From CAZGCA01 sp964524145 (GTDB lineage: Bacteria > Hydrogenedentota > CAZGCA01): a DNA stretch of 64,000 bases. The position numbers and the translations under genes were made by a program. Shown here piece after piece: positions 37,042 through 46,586 of the stretch (its first letter is position 1; each line of letters starts with the position of its first letter). Below the pieces are notes generated by a model. The model saw only the letters and a program-made list of their open reading frames with translations. It searched no databases and was not told the origin of the DNA. The stretch lies in contig CAZGCA010000019.1 in the NCBI GenBank assembly GCA_964524145.1, positions 1-64,000 of the forward strand, given 5' to 3'.

Positions 37042-37929
37042 ATGTTAACCGACAACATTCTGGATCTTATCGGCAACACACCGCTTGTCCAGCTCAAAGG
37101 CGAGCGAGTGTTTGCCAAGGCGGAGTTTCTCAACCCGGGGGGCAGCATCAAGGACCGTGTTGCGCTGGGGATGCTCGAGGGTGCGGCCCGGGACGGCAAG
37201 CTCTCGGCGGACTCGATCATCACCGAGCCGACCTCCGGCAACACGGGCATCGGCGTGGCACTCGTCGGGCTGCTCAAAGGGTACCGTGTGCGGATCGTCA
37301 TGCCCGAAGGAATGAGCGAGGAACGCAAGAAACTGATCCGCGCTCTCGGCGCGGAGCTTGTTCTCACGCCCGACCGAGACGGTATCGCGGGTGCGGTGCG
37401 CAGAGTTGAAGAGATGGCCGCAGCCGATCCGCACATCTACGTGCCCCAGCAGTTCGAGAACCCGGACAACCCGCGGGTCCATTACGAGGAGACGGCACAC
37501 GAACTCTGGCGGCAGATGTCCGGCGAGATAGCGTGCTTTGTGGCGGGCGTCGGCAGCGGCGGGACGCTGCAGGGTGTCGGGAAGTTTCTTAAGGAACGCA
37601 GGACGGACGTGCGTATCGTTGCCGTCGAACCCAAGAACGTGTCGGCACTGCTCGGCCACGAACCCGGCCTCCACCAGATACAGGGGATAGGCGACGGATT
37701 CGTCCCTTCTGTGCTCGACGTCTCGCTGATAGACGAGGTTATCGAAGTCACGGACGAGGACGCCATCGAGACCACCCGACAGCTCGGCCGCGAGTGCGGG
37801 CTGCTGGTCGGCATCTCGTCCGGCGCAAACGTCTGGGCGGCTCGACAGTTGGCGGACCGAATCGACGGGAATGTTGCGACGGTGTTGCCCGACCGCGCCG
37901 AACGATACTTCAGTACAGCGTTGCTCTGA
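37042..37929 (+). CDS. cysteine synthase (PLP-dependent)
   Basis: 295 residues. The PLP lysine sits in GGSIKDR (Lys 37), the substrate loop is TSGNTGIGVA, the phosphate-binding loop is GVGSGGTLQG, and the C-terminal SSGANVWAA is intact. It makes cysteine from O-acetylserine (or a related activated serine) and sulfide. The chain is slightly shorter than typical CysK; CysK and CysM types cannot be told apart safely. The ATG follows a GTGAGGTTG purine stretch. Confidence 0.92.
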   Translation: MLTDNILDLIGNTPLVQLKGERVFAKAEFLNPGGSIKDRVALGMLEGAARDGKLSADSIITEPTSGNTGIGVALVGLLKGYRVRIVMPEGMSEERKKLIRALGAELVLTPDRDGIAGAVRRVEEMAAADPHIYVPQQFENPDNPRVHYEETAHELWRQMSGEIACFVAGVGSGGTLQGVGKFLKERRTDVRIVAVEPKNVSALLGHEPGLHQIQGIGDGFVPSVLDVSLIDEVIEVTDEDAIETTRQLGRECGLLVGISSGANVWAARQLADRIDGNVATVLPDRAERYFSTALL

Positions 37930-38424
37930 CGCCCGTCAGCCGTGACACACATCTCCTGGCCGCTGCGCGAGTGTGATTTCTCCGTGGCGCTCGTCACTGT
38001 GGGCCATTATTCACCCGGCACCCGGTGAGATGTGGGGGCTGCGGTCTCGATGTCGGGGGTGAGGGCATGAACCGCGGCTGCTTGAAGGTACCGACATGGT
38101 ACAGCGTGTCCTCCGGCAGTGGAATATTCGCGCCTGTTCTGGACGTTTTGATTACGACCACCACGGCTCGACGAATGATAATCGATTGCCGCAGAAAATG
38201 CGGAGTAAGAATTGCAGGAACTTGACAAATCTGCGCCTGCCTGCTATGATCTTATATAAGAGGGAAGTTCGACCATTGTAAGTGTTGAACGTGGGAGCCA
38301 TCTAATGAGGCCATCGGCATCCCCGCCGTTGACTGCGGCAGGGACGGACAGCCGCCATGACCCTACGCTTCAAGAACCCTTGGCGAAGAGTGCGTCGTGA
38401 CGGCTATAGAGGGAGGATTCTACC
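37930..38424. other. 495-base intergenic region
   Basis: No gene is supported. It holds a small CCGCA/TGCGG hairpin (38190-38204), a strong promoter, and a leader of about 165 bases before the beta-helix gene. Confidence 0.55.
38222..38250 (+). promoter_or_regulatory. sigma-70-type promoter for the beta-helix dockerin gene
   Basis: TTGACA, 17-base spacer, TATGAT. The untranslated leader is long, about 165 bases. Confidence 0.8.
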
Positions 38425-41400
38425 ATGAACAGACACCCCATTCTGGCTGCTGTTGTCATCGCGCTGTGCCCTGCAGCATTTGCGGACACCTGGTACGTTG
38501 ACGCCGAGAACAGCTTCCCGATTCAAAGCGGCAGAAGCTGGACCACGGCGTTTACGGCCATCCAGGCCGGTATCGATGCCGCGTCGGACGGCGATGACGT
38601 CATCGTCGCCGAGGGCACGTACGTCGAAAACGTCAACTTCAACGGGAAGAATATCGTCCTGCAATCGACCGACCCGGCGAACCCCGACGTGGTCGCCAAC
38701 ACTGTCATCGATGGCGAACGGTATAGTTCGGTGGTGACCTTCTCCGGGGAAGAAGCAGAGGAGTGCGTCCTTTCCGGGTTCACCATCACCTGCGCCGACA
38801 GCTATTGGGATTACCGCCGCGGTATCAGCGGAAACGGGACGCTGGCCACCATCGAAAACAACACGATCTCACACAACTTAGCGATGTCTCTTCACTATTT
38901 CTTCGGGGAAGAGACTATGGACAACTACGGCGGTGGAGTCTGCGATTGCGACGGCATCATCCAGAAAAACACCATCACCCGCAACGCAGCGGGCCATTCT
39001 GGTGGCGGGCTCGCTTATTGTGACGGCATCATCCGGAACAACACGATCAGCGACAATACCGCGTACGGAGGCGATTGGTTTTACGGGATTGTCGACGGCG
39101 GTGGAGGCGCACTCTATTCGTGCAACGGCACGGTCGAAAACAACATAATCTCGGGCAACTCAGTCGACGGCACTTTTTCGTATGGCGGTTTCGGTGGCGG
39201 GCTCTTCGAGTGCGACGGTACCGTACAGAACAACGCTATCTGCGATAACTCGGCCTACTATGGTGGTGGGCTCTACAGTTGTGACGGTACCGTCCTGAAC
39301 AACACCGTCACAAACAACACCGCTCACGGGTACGGCGGCGGACTGTATCTCTCCTACGGACTGATAAGCAACTGCATCGTGTGGGCGAACGCTGCACCAG
39401 ACGGGGCACAGCTTGACAATTGCAGCATGCCGCGGTATAGCTGCATACAGGATTGGACCGAAGGCGGCACGGGCAACATAGCAGATGACCCCAGATTCAT
39501 CGATCTATCTGCCGGCGACTACCATTTGCAGCCCGATTCTCCCTGTATTGATACCGGCAACATTGACGATCTTTATGTTGCTGCCGCCGCCGGTTGCGTC
39601 AACGACATTGATGGAGAATGCCGGCTGGCCGGTGGTTCTGTGGATATAGGCAGTGACGAGCACAATAGTCCCGCAGACACTGACGGCGACCTGCTACCCG
39701 ACAGCGATGAGATCGCCCTGGGCCTCAGTCCATACGACGCGGATACAGACTCCGACGGCTTGATGGATGGATTGGAGCTCTTGCGGAGAACTGATCCATC
39801 CTCATACGATACCCCCGCCGGCATGGTGGTTCTCGCAGGCATCTCCTCGATCCAGGCTGCGCTTTCCCTAGCGTTTCCCTCCGAAACCATTATCGTCTAT
39901 CCGGGTACCTATTATGAGAACCTCCGTTTCCCGGGGAAAGACGTCGTCTTGCGTTCGACCGCACCCACCAGCCCCGGCATCGTCGGCTCAACCATCATCG
40001 ATGCCGGTCGGAACGGTCCTGCCGTCATGTTCCATGGCACGGAATCGTCCGATTGCGTCTTATCGGGATTCACCATCACAAACGGCACCGCGTCCGAAGG
40101 CGGCGGTATCCGCGGGTACGGAACCCTGGCCACCATCGAGCACTGTACCATCTCGGGTAACTACTCGGAAGACAATGGCGGTGGCTTGTATGACTGCCGC
40201 GGCACCATTCGGAACAACATCATTTCGGACAACTCGGCTCGTTATAACGGCGGCGGCCTCTCCCGTTGCGACGGAGCAATCGAGAACAACACCATCTCGG
40301 GCAACACCGCCGATTACGAATTCGGCGATGGCGGCGGGTTGCATAACTGCAGCGGCACTATCCGGAACAACACCATCTCAGAGAACGTGGCCGGAGTGGA
40401 CGGTGATGGCGGGGGGCTGTTCAGATGCGATGCATTGATCCTGGGCAACACCATCACTGACAACTGGGCAGAATATGGTGGCGGACTCGCAGACTGCAAC
40501 GGCACCATACAGAACAATACAATCGCGGGCAACTCCGCGGGACGAAACGGCGGAGGGCTAAGCGGATGCGATGATGCCATCCTGAACAACACCATTACAG
40601 ACAACTCGGCCGCTAATGGCGGCGGGCTCAGCCGGTGCAATGGCGCAATCCTCAACAATACTATTGCCGGCAACTTTGCCGTGTACGATGGCGGCGGATT
40701 GGACGCTTGCAGCGGTGCAATCCTGAACAACACGATCGCGGACAACTCTGCCCGTACCGGTGATGGCCTCCATCGCTGCGACGGGTTTATCGCGAACTGT
40801 ATCATCTGGGGAGACTCCCCCGACAGCGGCCCGCTTTTCAGTTCCAACATGCCTCTCCATAGCTGTATTCAGAACTGGACTGATGGCGGTGCGGGCAACA
40901 TCTCCGACGACCCAAGGTTCGTGGACGCGCCCGGTGGAAACTACCATTTGAGCTCGGACTCGCCCTGCATTGATGCGGGCAGCCTTGGCCATGCTTATCT
41001 GCCTGAGTCATGGGTTGGCGACATCGACGGAGAGTGCCGGTTGGCAGGCAGCTCTATAGATATGGGCAGTGATGAGCAAAACAGCTCTGTGGACAATGAT
41101 AGCGATTTGCTTCCTGACATCGATGAGACCGCCTCAGGAAGCGACCCCTACAACCCCGATACGGACGGGGATGGCGTACCTGATGGGTTGGAGGTCTTCC
41201 GAGGAACCGACCCGACCGTTTATACGACGGCTTCGGGCATTTCCGTTCCCGCAGACCTCCCTTCGATACAGACGGCGATCATGGTGGCGTTTCCTGGAGA
41301 GCTCATAACCGTCTCCCCGGGAACCTATTACGAGAACCTTCGCTTCATGGGGAAAGACGTCATCCTGCGCTCGACCGACGCCTTAGATCCCGCTGTAGTC

Positions 41401-43308
41401 GACTCGACAATCATCGACGGCAGCGAAGCAGATTCGGTGGTAACGTTCGGCGGCGCCGAATCACCTGATTGCGTTCTCTCAGGGTTCACCATCACGAACG
41501 GCCGCGGCTACTACGGCGGAGTCAATGGAAATGGGACTCTGGCTACGATCGAGAACAACACCGTGTCGGCCAATTCCGCTTTTAGGATCTACAGCGGATG
41601 GGTTTATCTCGGCGGGAGGGGTGCCGGCCTCTACGATTGCGACGGTACCGTGAGGAACAACACTGTCTCGGCTAACTCCTGTTCCGGAAACAATACTGCC
41701 GGTGGCGGGTTGTACGGGTGCGACGGCATCATCGAGGCCAATACCATATCGGGTAACTCAGCCTTTGAAGGCGGTGGTTTGTACGATTGCGACGGCGTCA
41801 TCGATGACAATACGCTGTCAGGTAACTCGGGCGGCAACGGTGGTGGCCTGTGCGAATGTGACGGCGTCATCCAGAGTAACACGATCTCCGATAACTCGGT
41901 TCGTGGCCGTGGTGGCGGGCTGTACAACTGCCAGGCCACTGTCCAGCAGAACATCATCTTAGGCAACTCCGCGGAGAACCACGGTGGCGGAGTTGACGGG
42001 TGCGACGGGACCATCCGGAACAACACGATCTCGGACAACTCCGCGGGATATGCAGGCGGCGGCCTGTGGGGCTGCCACGGCGTTGTCGAGAATAACACTA
42101 TCTCGGGCAACTCCGCGAGCGACAGTGGCGGTGGGCTTTGGGCCTGCAACGGCACCATCCGGAACAACACGATCTATGGCAACCACGCCGACAGCGCGGG
42201 CGGCGGGCTGGCGTGGTGTGACGAAGCTGTTATCAAGAACTGCGCTATCTGGCAGAATGCTGCGCCTGAAGGGGCTCAGTTGTACGAGTGCGTCGATCCT
42301 TCTTACAGTTGCATCCAGGACTGGACAGGTGGCGGGGAAGGAAACATCTCCGACGATCCATTGCTTGTAAACCCGGACAACGGCGATTTCCACCTTGATC
42401 CGGACTCTCCCTGCATCGACGGAGGCGGCCTTGTGGACGGTTTGACCGACGACTTTGAGGGCGACCCGAGGCCGATTGATGCCGTCGGTGACCCTCGCGG
42501 CGACGGTTCTGACTTCGACATTGGCGCTGATGAGTTCTCTGATGACATCGATTCGGACGGCGACGGGATAGTCGATGCCGACGAAGGGCCGGGCGATGCG
42601 GATGGTGATGGAGTTGCCAACTATCTCGACGCGGATTCGGACGGCGACACCGTTCCCGATGAGATGGAACGCGCGGACGATTCGGACGGCGACGGGCTTG
42701 CCAATTATCTCGACACGGACTCGGATGGAGATGGCATGCCCGATGAGGACGAAGGCGCTGACGACCTCGACGGCGACGGAACGCCAAACTTCCTGGATCT
42801 CGACAGCGACGAGAACGGTATCGCGGATTCTGACGAAGGCGCGGGCGATCCGGATCGGGATGGCATTCCCGACTACCGGGACCTCGACAATGACGGAGAC
42901 GGCATCTCGGACAACGATGAAGGGACGGATGACCCGGATGCTGACGGAGTCCCTAACTACCTTGACACGGACAGCGATGGCGACGGCATTCCAGACCTCG
43001 AAGAAGGCACCGGCGACCCCGACAACGACGGCACGCCGAGCTATCTCGACACCGATTCGGACGGAGACGGCGCTTTGGACGTGGAAGAAGCCGCGTTCGG
43101 CACCGACCCATACGACGCGGCGGATTCGCCGTTTCCGTTTGGCGACGTCAACAGATCGCGCCGTGCGGACGCCATCGATGTCCAACTCGTGATCAATGCG
43201 ATACTTGCCCTGCCGGTGGATTACGATTGCGATATCAATGGGGATGGCGCGGTCAATGTCGCCGACCTGCAGCTTGCCATCAACGCGGCGCTGTGGATCG
43301 AATCCTAG
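38425..43308 (+). CDS. secreted triple beta-helix protein with TSP3-like repeats and dockerin
   Basis: 1627 residues with a signal peptide (HPILAAVVIALCPAAFA). Three homologous right-handed parallel beta-helix modules (about residues 20-410, 470-880 and 930-1370) each open with an IQAAL...GTYYENL...VLRST stretch and then carry strings of NNTISGNSA..GGGLYDCDGTI coils. Each module is separated by a Ca-binding DTDGDLLPD-type linker. Residues ~1372-1570 are acidic TSP3-like repeats (DSDGDGxPD). The C-terminus is a dockerin (GDVNRSRRADAIDVQLVINA and CDINGDGAVNVADLQLAINA). Beta-helix proteins often bind or cleave polysaccharides; no catalytic residues are assigned. The dockerin could dock to a cohesin such as the cohesin-like domain in the 2906-residue protein. 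Confidence 0.9.
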   Translation: MNRHPILAAVVIALCPAAFADTWYVDAENSFPIQSGRSWTTAFTAIQAGIDAASDGDDVIVAEGTYVENVNFNGKNIVLQSTDPANPDVVANTVIDGERYSSVVTFSGEEAEECVLSGFTITCADSYWDYRRGISGNGTLATIENNTISHNLAMSLHYFFGEETMDNYGGGVCDCDGIIQKNTITRNAAGHSGGGLAYCDGIIRNNTISDNTAYGGDWFYGIVDGGGGALYSCNGTVENNIISGNSVDGTFSYGGFGGGLFECDGTVQNNAICDNSAYYGGGLYSCDGTVLNNTVTNNTAHGYGGGLYLSYGLISNCIVWANAAPDGAQLDNCSMPRYSCIQDWTEGGTGNIADDPRFIDLSAGDYHLQPDSPCIDTGNIDDLYVAAAAGCVNDIDGECRLAGGSVDIGSDEHNSPADTDGDLLPDSDEIALGLSPYDADTDSDGLMDGLELLRRTDPSSYDTPAGMVVLAGISSIQAALSLAFPSETIIVYPGTYYENLRFPGKDVVLRSTAPTSPGIVGSTIIDAGRNGPAVMFHGTESSDCVLSGFTITNGTASEGGGIRGYGTLATIEHCTISGNYSEDNGGGLYDCRGTIRNNIISDNSARYNGGGLSRCDGAIENNTISGNTADYEFGDGGGLHNCSGTIRNNTISENVAGVDGDGGGLFRCDALILGNTITDNWAEYGGGLADCNGTIQNNTIAGNSAGRNGGGLSGCDDAILNNTITDNSAANGGGLSRCNGAILNNTIAGNFAVYDGGGLDACSGAILNNTIADNSARTGDGLHRCDGFIANCIIWGDSPDSGPLFSSNMPLHSCIQNWTDGGAGNISDDPRFVDAPGGNYHLSSDSPCIDAGSLGHAYLPESWVGDIDGECRLAGSSIDMGSDEQNSSVDNDSDLLPDIDETASGSDPYNPDTDGDGVPDGLEVFRGTDPTVYTTASGISVPADLPSIQTAIMVAFPGELITVSPGTYYENLRFMGKDVILRSTDALDPAVVDSTIIDGSEADSVVTFGGAESPDCVLSGFTITNGRGYYGGVNGNGTLATIENNTVSANSAFRIYSGWVYLGGRGAGLYDCDGTVRNNTVSANSCSGNNTAGGGLYGCDGIIEANTISGNSAFEGGGLYDCDGVIDDNTLSGNSGGNGGGLCECDGVIQSNTISDNSVRGRGGGLYNCQATVQQNIILGNSAENHGGGVDGCDGTIRNNTISDNSAGYAGGGLWGCHGVVENNTISGNSASDSGGGLWACNGTIRNNTIYGNHADSAGGGLAWCDEAVIKNCAIWQNAAPEGAQLYECVDPSYSCIQDWTGGGEGNISDDPLLVNPDNGDFHLDPDSPCIDGGGLVDGLTDDFEGDPRPIDAVGDPRGDGSDFDIGADEFSDDIDSDGDGIVDADEGPGDADGDGVANYLDADSDGDTVPDEMERADDSDGDGLANYLDTDSDGDGMPDEDEGADDLDGDGTPNFLDLDSDENGIADSDEGAGDPDRDGIPDYRDLDNDGDGISDNDEGTDDPDADGVPNYLDTDSDGDGIPDLEEGTGDPDNDGTPSYLDTDSDGDGALDVEEAAFGTDPYDAADSPFPFGDVNRSRRADAIDVQLVINAILALPVDYDCDINGDGAVNVADLQLAINAALWIES

Positions 43309-43658
43309 GACGAGGTCCGAGAGCACGTCTTGCTAGTCGCCGGTAGCTCCCCTCCGATGCCTTGTTGTTTTCCGAGAGTCCTGGGACGTGAAACCGACCC
43401 CAATGCGAGAACAGAAGACAACAGGGAGAGGCAGCGACTTGCTGCGCCGTCCCTGCAAGGGTGCCCCTTGTGACCGCTCAAAGCTGGAAGGCCGGTCGGC
43501 GTAGGTCGGCGGGGCAAACGCAGGATCCACCCGTACGGGAAAGCCCGACGGGTGGTTTGTGCAGCGCAGCTTGGGCATCCCGCCCAAGGCTTCTTAGGCG
43601 AGAACCCCAAGCTGCGCAATACAGGGACTACGGAACCGGCTCCATCCCGAATCGCATG
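43309..43658. other. gene-free region with two long hairpins
   Basis: CCACCCGT/ACGGGTGG with an inner CGGG/CCCG stem (43527-43555), followed by TTT, could act as a terminator on the plus strand. Next, GCGCAGCTTGGG (43564-43575) pairs with CCCAAGCTGCGC (43606-43617). Part of the left arm can instead pair with CCCAAG inside the loop, so two folds compete. No gene is supported on either strand. Confidence 0.6.
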
Positions 43659-43688
43659 TTGACAGGTTGATCGGGGTTGTGATAGTAT
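43659..43688 (+). promoter_or_regulatory. promoter of the nadX-rplU-rpmA-obg-proB operon
   Basis: TTGACA, 18-base spacer, TAGTAT, placing the start of transcription near 43695, about 115 bases before nadX. Confidence 0.72.
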
Positions 43689-43731
43689 TCTCTCTAAAGA
43701 AACGTCGAGGGTGAGGTGTGTGCTCCGAACG

Positions 43732-43765
43732 GTGGGCCTTCAGGTTTCGAGGGCCCACAGTTTTT
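43732..43765 (+). terminator. leader terminator/attenuator-like hairpin before nadX
   Basis: GTGGGCCTTC pairs with GAGGGCCCAC (10 bp with one G:T) around a 7-base loop, then AGTTTTT. It lies between the promoter and the nadX start, so it could end transcription early and control the whole operon. Confidence 0.65.
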
Positions 43766-43808
43766 GGGCAAAACGGCGCGATTGACCAAGATACGCGAGC
43801 AACAACTG

Positions 43809-44627
43809 ATGAGAATAGGTATTGTCGGGTGCGGCAACATAGGCAGCGAGCTGTGTGGCGCTGTCCTTGATGGAAGGGTGCGCGGCCGTATAGTTGCGCT
43901 ATCCGACACTGATAACGATGCGGCCGTGCAGCTCAAGGAGCGGCTCGGTGGCGAGCCGTCGATCGGCTCGATACGTGACGTGTGCGAACAGGTGGATTTT
44001 GTTGTCGAGTCCGCCTCAGGCGTTGCAGCACCCGAGGTCGCTCAGGCAGCGGTTGATAATGGCATCAACGCGCTCATAATGAGTTGCGGCGGGTTGTTGT
44101 CGCACCAGGATCTGTTCGACCAAGCGCGTGCGAAAGGGGTCGAGATAATCGTGCCCTCGGGCGCGCTCGTTGGGCTTGACGGTGTGCGCGCGGTTCGCGA
44201 CAGCTGTCTTGAAGAGGTGATGTTGACGACTCGCAAGCCGCCGCGCGGCATCGCCGGGGCACCGTACCTCGAGAAGAAAGGTATTGACGTGACGATGATC
44301 AGGAAGCCGACGGTTATCTTCGAGGGGCCGGCGTCGGCTGCCGTCGAAGGGTTTCCGAAAAACGTCAACGTCGCGGCGGCGTTAAGCTTCGCATGTCTCG
44401 GGCCGGAACGAACCAAGGTGCGTATCGTGGTTGACCCGGCGGCGAGCGTGAATGTGCACGAAGTGGTTGCGAAAGGCGATTTTGGCACCATAATGACCCG
44501 GTCGGAGTGTTTGCCGTCGCCGCGCAACGCGAAGACGAGTTATCTGGCAATACTGAGCGCGATATCCGAGTTAAAGCGGGCTGCGGAAGCCTTTGCGAAG
44601 GCCTCGGCGGAATCGTCAGCCCGCTGA
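43809..44627 (+). CDS. nadX: L-aspartate dehydrogenase (NadX family)
   Basis: 272 residues. The NAD(P) motif MRIGIVGCGNIGSELC begins at the chosen ATG; an in-frame GTG 93 bases upstream would read through the leader hairpin and is not favoured. SCGGLL, SGALVGLDGVRA and VNVHEVVAKGDFG (catalytic His) match aspartate dehydrogenases, as does the C-terminal NAKTSYLAILSAI. It converts aspartate to iminoaspartate, the first step of NAD synthesis in species lacking NadB. nadD lies 7 kb downstream. Its place ahead of rplU is unusual; the 17-base gap suggests one transcript. Confidence 0.9.
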   Translation: MRIGIVGCGNIGSELCGAVLDGRVRGRIVALSDTDNDAAVQLKERLGGEPSIGSIRDVCEQVDFVVESASGVAAPEVAQAAVDNGINALIMSCGGLLSHQDLFDQARAKGVEIIVPSGALVGLDGVRAVRDSCLEEVMLTTRKPPRGIAGAPYLEKKGIDVTMIRKPTVIFEGPASAAVEGFPKNVNVAAALSFACLGPERTKVRIVVDPAASVNVHEVVAKGDFGTIMTRSECLPSPRNAKTSYLAILSAISELKRAAEAFAKASAESSAR

Positions 44628-44644
44628 TCGTGAGGAGAGAGCAG

Positions 44645-44956
44645 ATGTATGCTGTAGTCAGGACGGGTGGAAGGGATTGGAAAGTGATGACCGGCGATTC
44701 GGTCCGTGTTCCGAAACTTGACGCGAAGGTGGGCGACACGGTCGATCTCACCGAGGTGAAGATGTGCGTCAAGGAAGGCAACGTTATGGTAGCGCCTGAA
44801 GAGCTCGAGAAGGCCAAGGTCGTTGCCGAAGTGGTCGGTCATGTCCGGGGCAAGAAAGTCATAGTGTTTAAGAAGAAGCGCCGCAAAGGATACACGAGAA
44901 AACACGGCCAGCGGCAAGAGTACACAGACCTGTTGATCCGGGAGATCGAGTGCTAG
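44645..44956 (+). CDS. rplU: 50S ribosomal protein bL21
   Basis: 103 residues, the normal size. MYAVVRTGGRDWKV at the N-terminus and the basic KKKRRKGYTRKHGQRQEYT segment near the C-terminus are the bL21 signature that binds 23S rRNA. The start follows GTGAGGAGAGAG. It is part of the conserved rplU-rpmA-obg order. Confidence 0.97.
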   Translation: MYAVVRTGGRDWKVMTGDSVRVPKLDAKVGDTVDLTEVKMCVKEGNVMVAPEELEKAKVVAEVVGHVRGKKVIVFKKKRRKGYTRKHGQRQEYTDLLIREIEC

Positions 44957-44986
44957 CTCGATCAGCCCGATTGGAGGTGTTGAAAG

Positions 44987-45244
44987 ATGGCTCACAAGAA
45001 AGCAGGCGGCAGTTCAAGAAACGGTAGAGACAGCCAGGCGCAACGGCTGGGGCTGAAGCTGTCCGGCGGCCAGCGTGTGTCGGCCGGCAACATCATTGTT
45101 CGTCAGCGCGGGACGGTATTCCTTCCGGGGCAGAACGTCGGCATGGGCAAAGACCACACGCTTTTCGCGCTCGCGGACGGGGTCGTGAAATTCGAACGCC
45201 AGGGTCGGCGCAAACAAAGGGTTTGCGTCGCATCCGAGACATAG
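44987..45244 (+). CDS. rpmA: 50S ribosomal protein bL27
   Basis: 85 residues. MAHKKAGGSSRNGRDSQAQR is the standard N-terminus that reaches the peptidyl-transferase centre, with GNIIVRQRGT following. There is no Firmicutes-type cleavable extension. The start has a GGAGG site, 30 bases after rplU. Confidence 0.97.
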   Translation: MAHKKAGGSSRNGRDSQAQRLGLKLSGGQRVSAGNIIVRQRGTVFLPGQNVGMGKDHTLFALADGVVKFERQGRRKQRVCVASET

Positions 45245-45308
45245 AACTCCGCATTCTGCCCCCGGCGTGACGGGTTCGCTATTCCCACGAAATGGTGGTG
45301 TCTCCGGC

Positions 45309-46586
45309 GTGTTTATCGATAGAGCCAAGACGCGCGTTCGCAGCGGGGCCGGCGGCAACGGCTGCGTCAGCTTCAGACGAGAGAAATACGTTCCACGCGG
45401 CGGTCCCGACGGCGGCGACGGAGGGGACGGCGGCGACGTTGTGGTGCGGGCCGACGAGAGGGTCGCCACGCTCCTCGACTTCAAGTACCGCCAACATCAG
45501 CGGGCCGGAAACGGCCGCCACGGCCAAGGCAAGCTGAAGACAGGCGAACGAGGACGCGATAAGCTTGTGCGGGTGCCCGCCGGCACGGTCGTCAAGGACT
45601 TCGAAACGCAGGAGGTGCTGGTCGACCTATCCGCTCCAGGTATGGAGGTCGTGGTTGCGCCCGGCGGCCAAGGGGGACACGGCAACGCTAAGTTTACGAC
45701 ATCGGTCCAACGTGCGCCGCGGTTCGCCGAAAAGGGCGAACCGGGGATAGAGCGCATATTACTGCTCGAGCTGAAACTGATCGCCGACATCGGTCTGGTC
45801 GGGTTGCCGAACGCAGGCAAATCAACGTTGCTTTCCGCGACGACGGCCGCCCACCCGAAGGTGGCCGACTACCCGTTCACGACCTTGTCGCCACACCTGG
45901 GCGTTGTCCGGCTGGACTTTGACCAGGAGTTCGTCATTGCGGACATACCGGGCCTGATTGAGGGCGCCAGTACCGGAGCAGGGCTCGGGCACGATTTTTT
46001 GCGCCACGTCGAGCGAACCACCGGGCTGGTCATCGTAGTTGACTCGAGCGATGCCGATCCGGTAGCAGCATACGAGACGCTTCTGAACGAGCTCGAGAAA
46101 CATAGCCCGGCCCTGTTGGAAAAGAGCCGTCTTGTCGCCGCGAACAAGAACGACCTGCCGGGCGCCGAAGCCGGCATCAGGATCCTCAAGGACCGCTGCT
46201 CGGAGCAGGTGTTTCCGATATCGGCACTCAAGCGGGAAGGATTGATGCCGCTGTTGGGGGCCGCGTTCGAGATATGCCGGCAGGCAAAAGGGCCGGCGAC
46301 GGAACAGGTCGAGAGGGTGGAACCCAAGAGGTACGGGTACCGACCGCCGTTCTCGATCGAGCGCGAGAACAAAGCGTATCGCGTGTCGGGCAAGACTCCC
46401 GAACGGTTGTCCAAGATGACGGATTTTGATGTCCCTGAGGCAGTACAACATTTCGAGAAGAGGCTGAGAAAGATGGGCGTCTATAGGGCGTTGAAACGCG
46501 CTGGCGCGAAGGACGGCGACACTGTTAGTATAGGAGACCAGGAGTTTGAGTACCGAAGCGAACCGAGTAGACACGCTCGTCGTTAA
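45309..46586 (+). CDS. obg: GTPase Obg/CgtA
   Basis: 425 residues. The glycine-rich Obg domain starts FIDRAKTRVRSGAGGNGCVSF. The G domain carries GLPNAGKST (G1), DIPGLIEGAS (G3) and NKND (G4), and a C-terminal OCT domain is present (RPPFSIERENKAYRVSGK). It helps assemble the 50S subunit and responds to ppGpp. The GTG start is set by family alignment; an in-frame GTG 42 bases upstream adds a non-family extension. Its 3' end overlaps proB. Confidence 0.94.
   Translation: MFIDRAKTRVRSGAGGNGCVSFRREKYVPRGGPDGGDGGDGGDVVVRADERVATLLDFKYRQHQRAGNGRHGQGKLKTGERGRDKLVRVPAGTVVKDFETQEVLVDLSAPGMEVVVAPGGQGGHGNAKFTTSVQRAPRFAEKGEPGIERILLLELKLIADIGLVGLPNAGKSTLLSATTAAHPKVADYPFTTLSPHLGVVRLDFDQEFVIADIPGLIEGASTGAGLGHDFLRHVERTTGLVIVVDSSDADPVAAYETLLNELEKHSPALLEKSRLVAANKNDLPGAEAGIRILKDRCSEQVFPISALKREGLMPLLGAAFEICRQAKGPATEQVERVEPKRYGYRPPFSIERENKAYRVSGKTPERLSKMTDFDVPEAVQHFEKRLRKMGVYRALKRAGAKDGDTVSIGDQEFEYRSEPSRHARR

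Noticed and set aside
38395..38412. Similarity of TGACGGCTATAGAGG to a stretch near 58703 before the PilZ gene
   Set aside because: About 15 bases with mismatches and no shared context; likely chance.
41959..43326. 455-codon open frame on the minus strand
   Set aside because: Antisense to the repetitive TSP3/dockerin region; its Val/Arg/Ile repeats mirror the DSDGDG repeats.
43333..43587. 84-codon minus-strand frame in the hairpin-rich gap
   Set aside because: It has no ribosome site and crosses perfect inverted repeats. It is better explained by a non-coding repeat.
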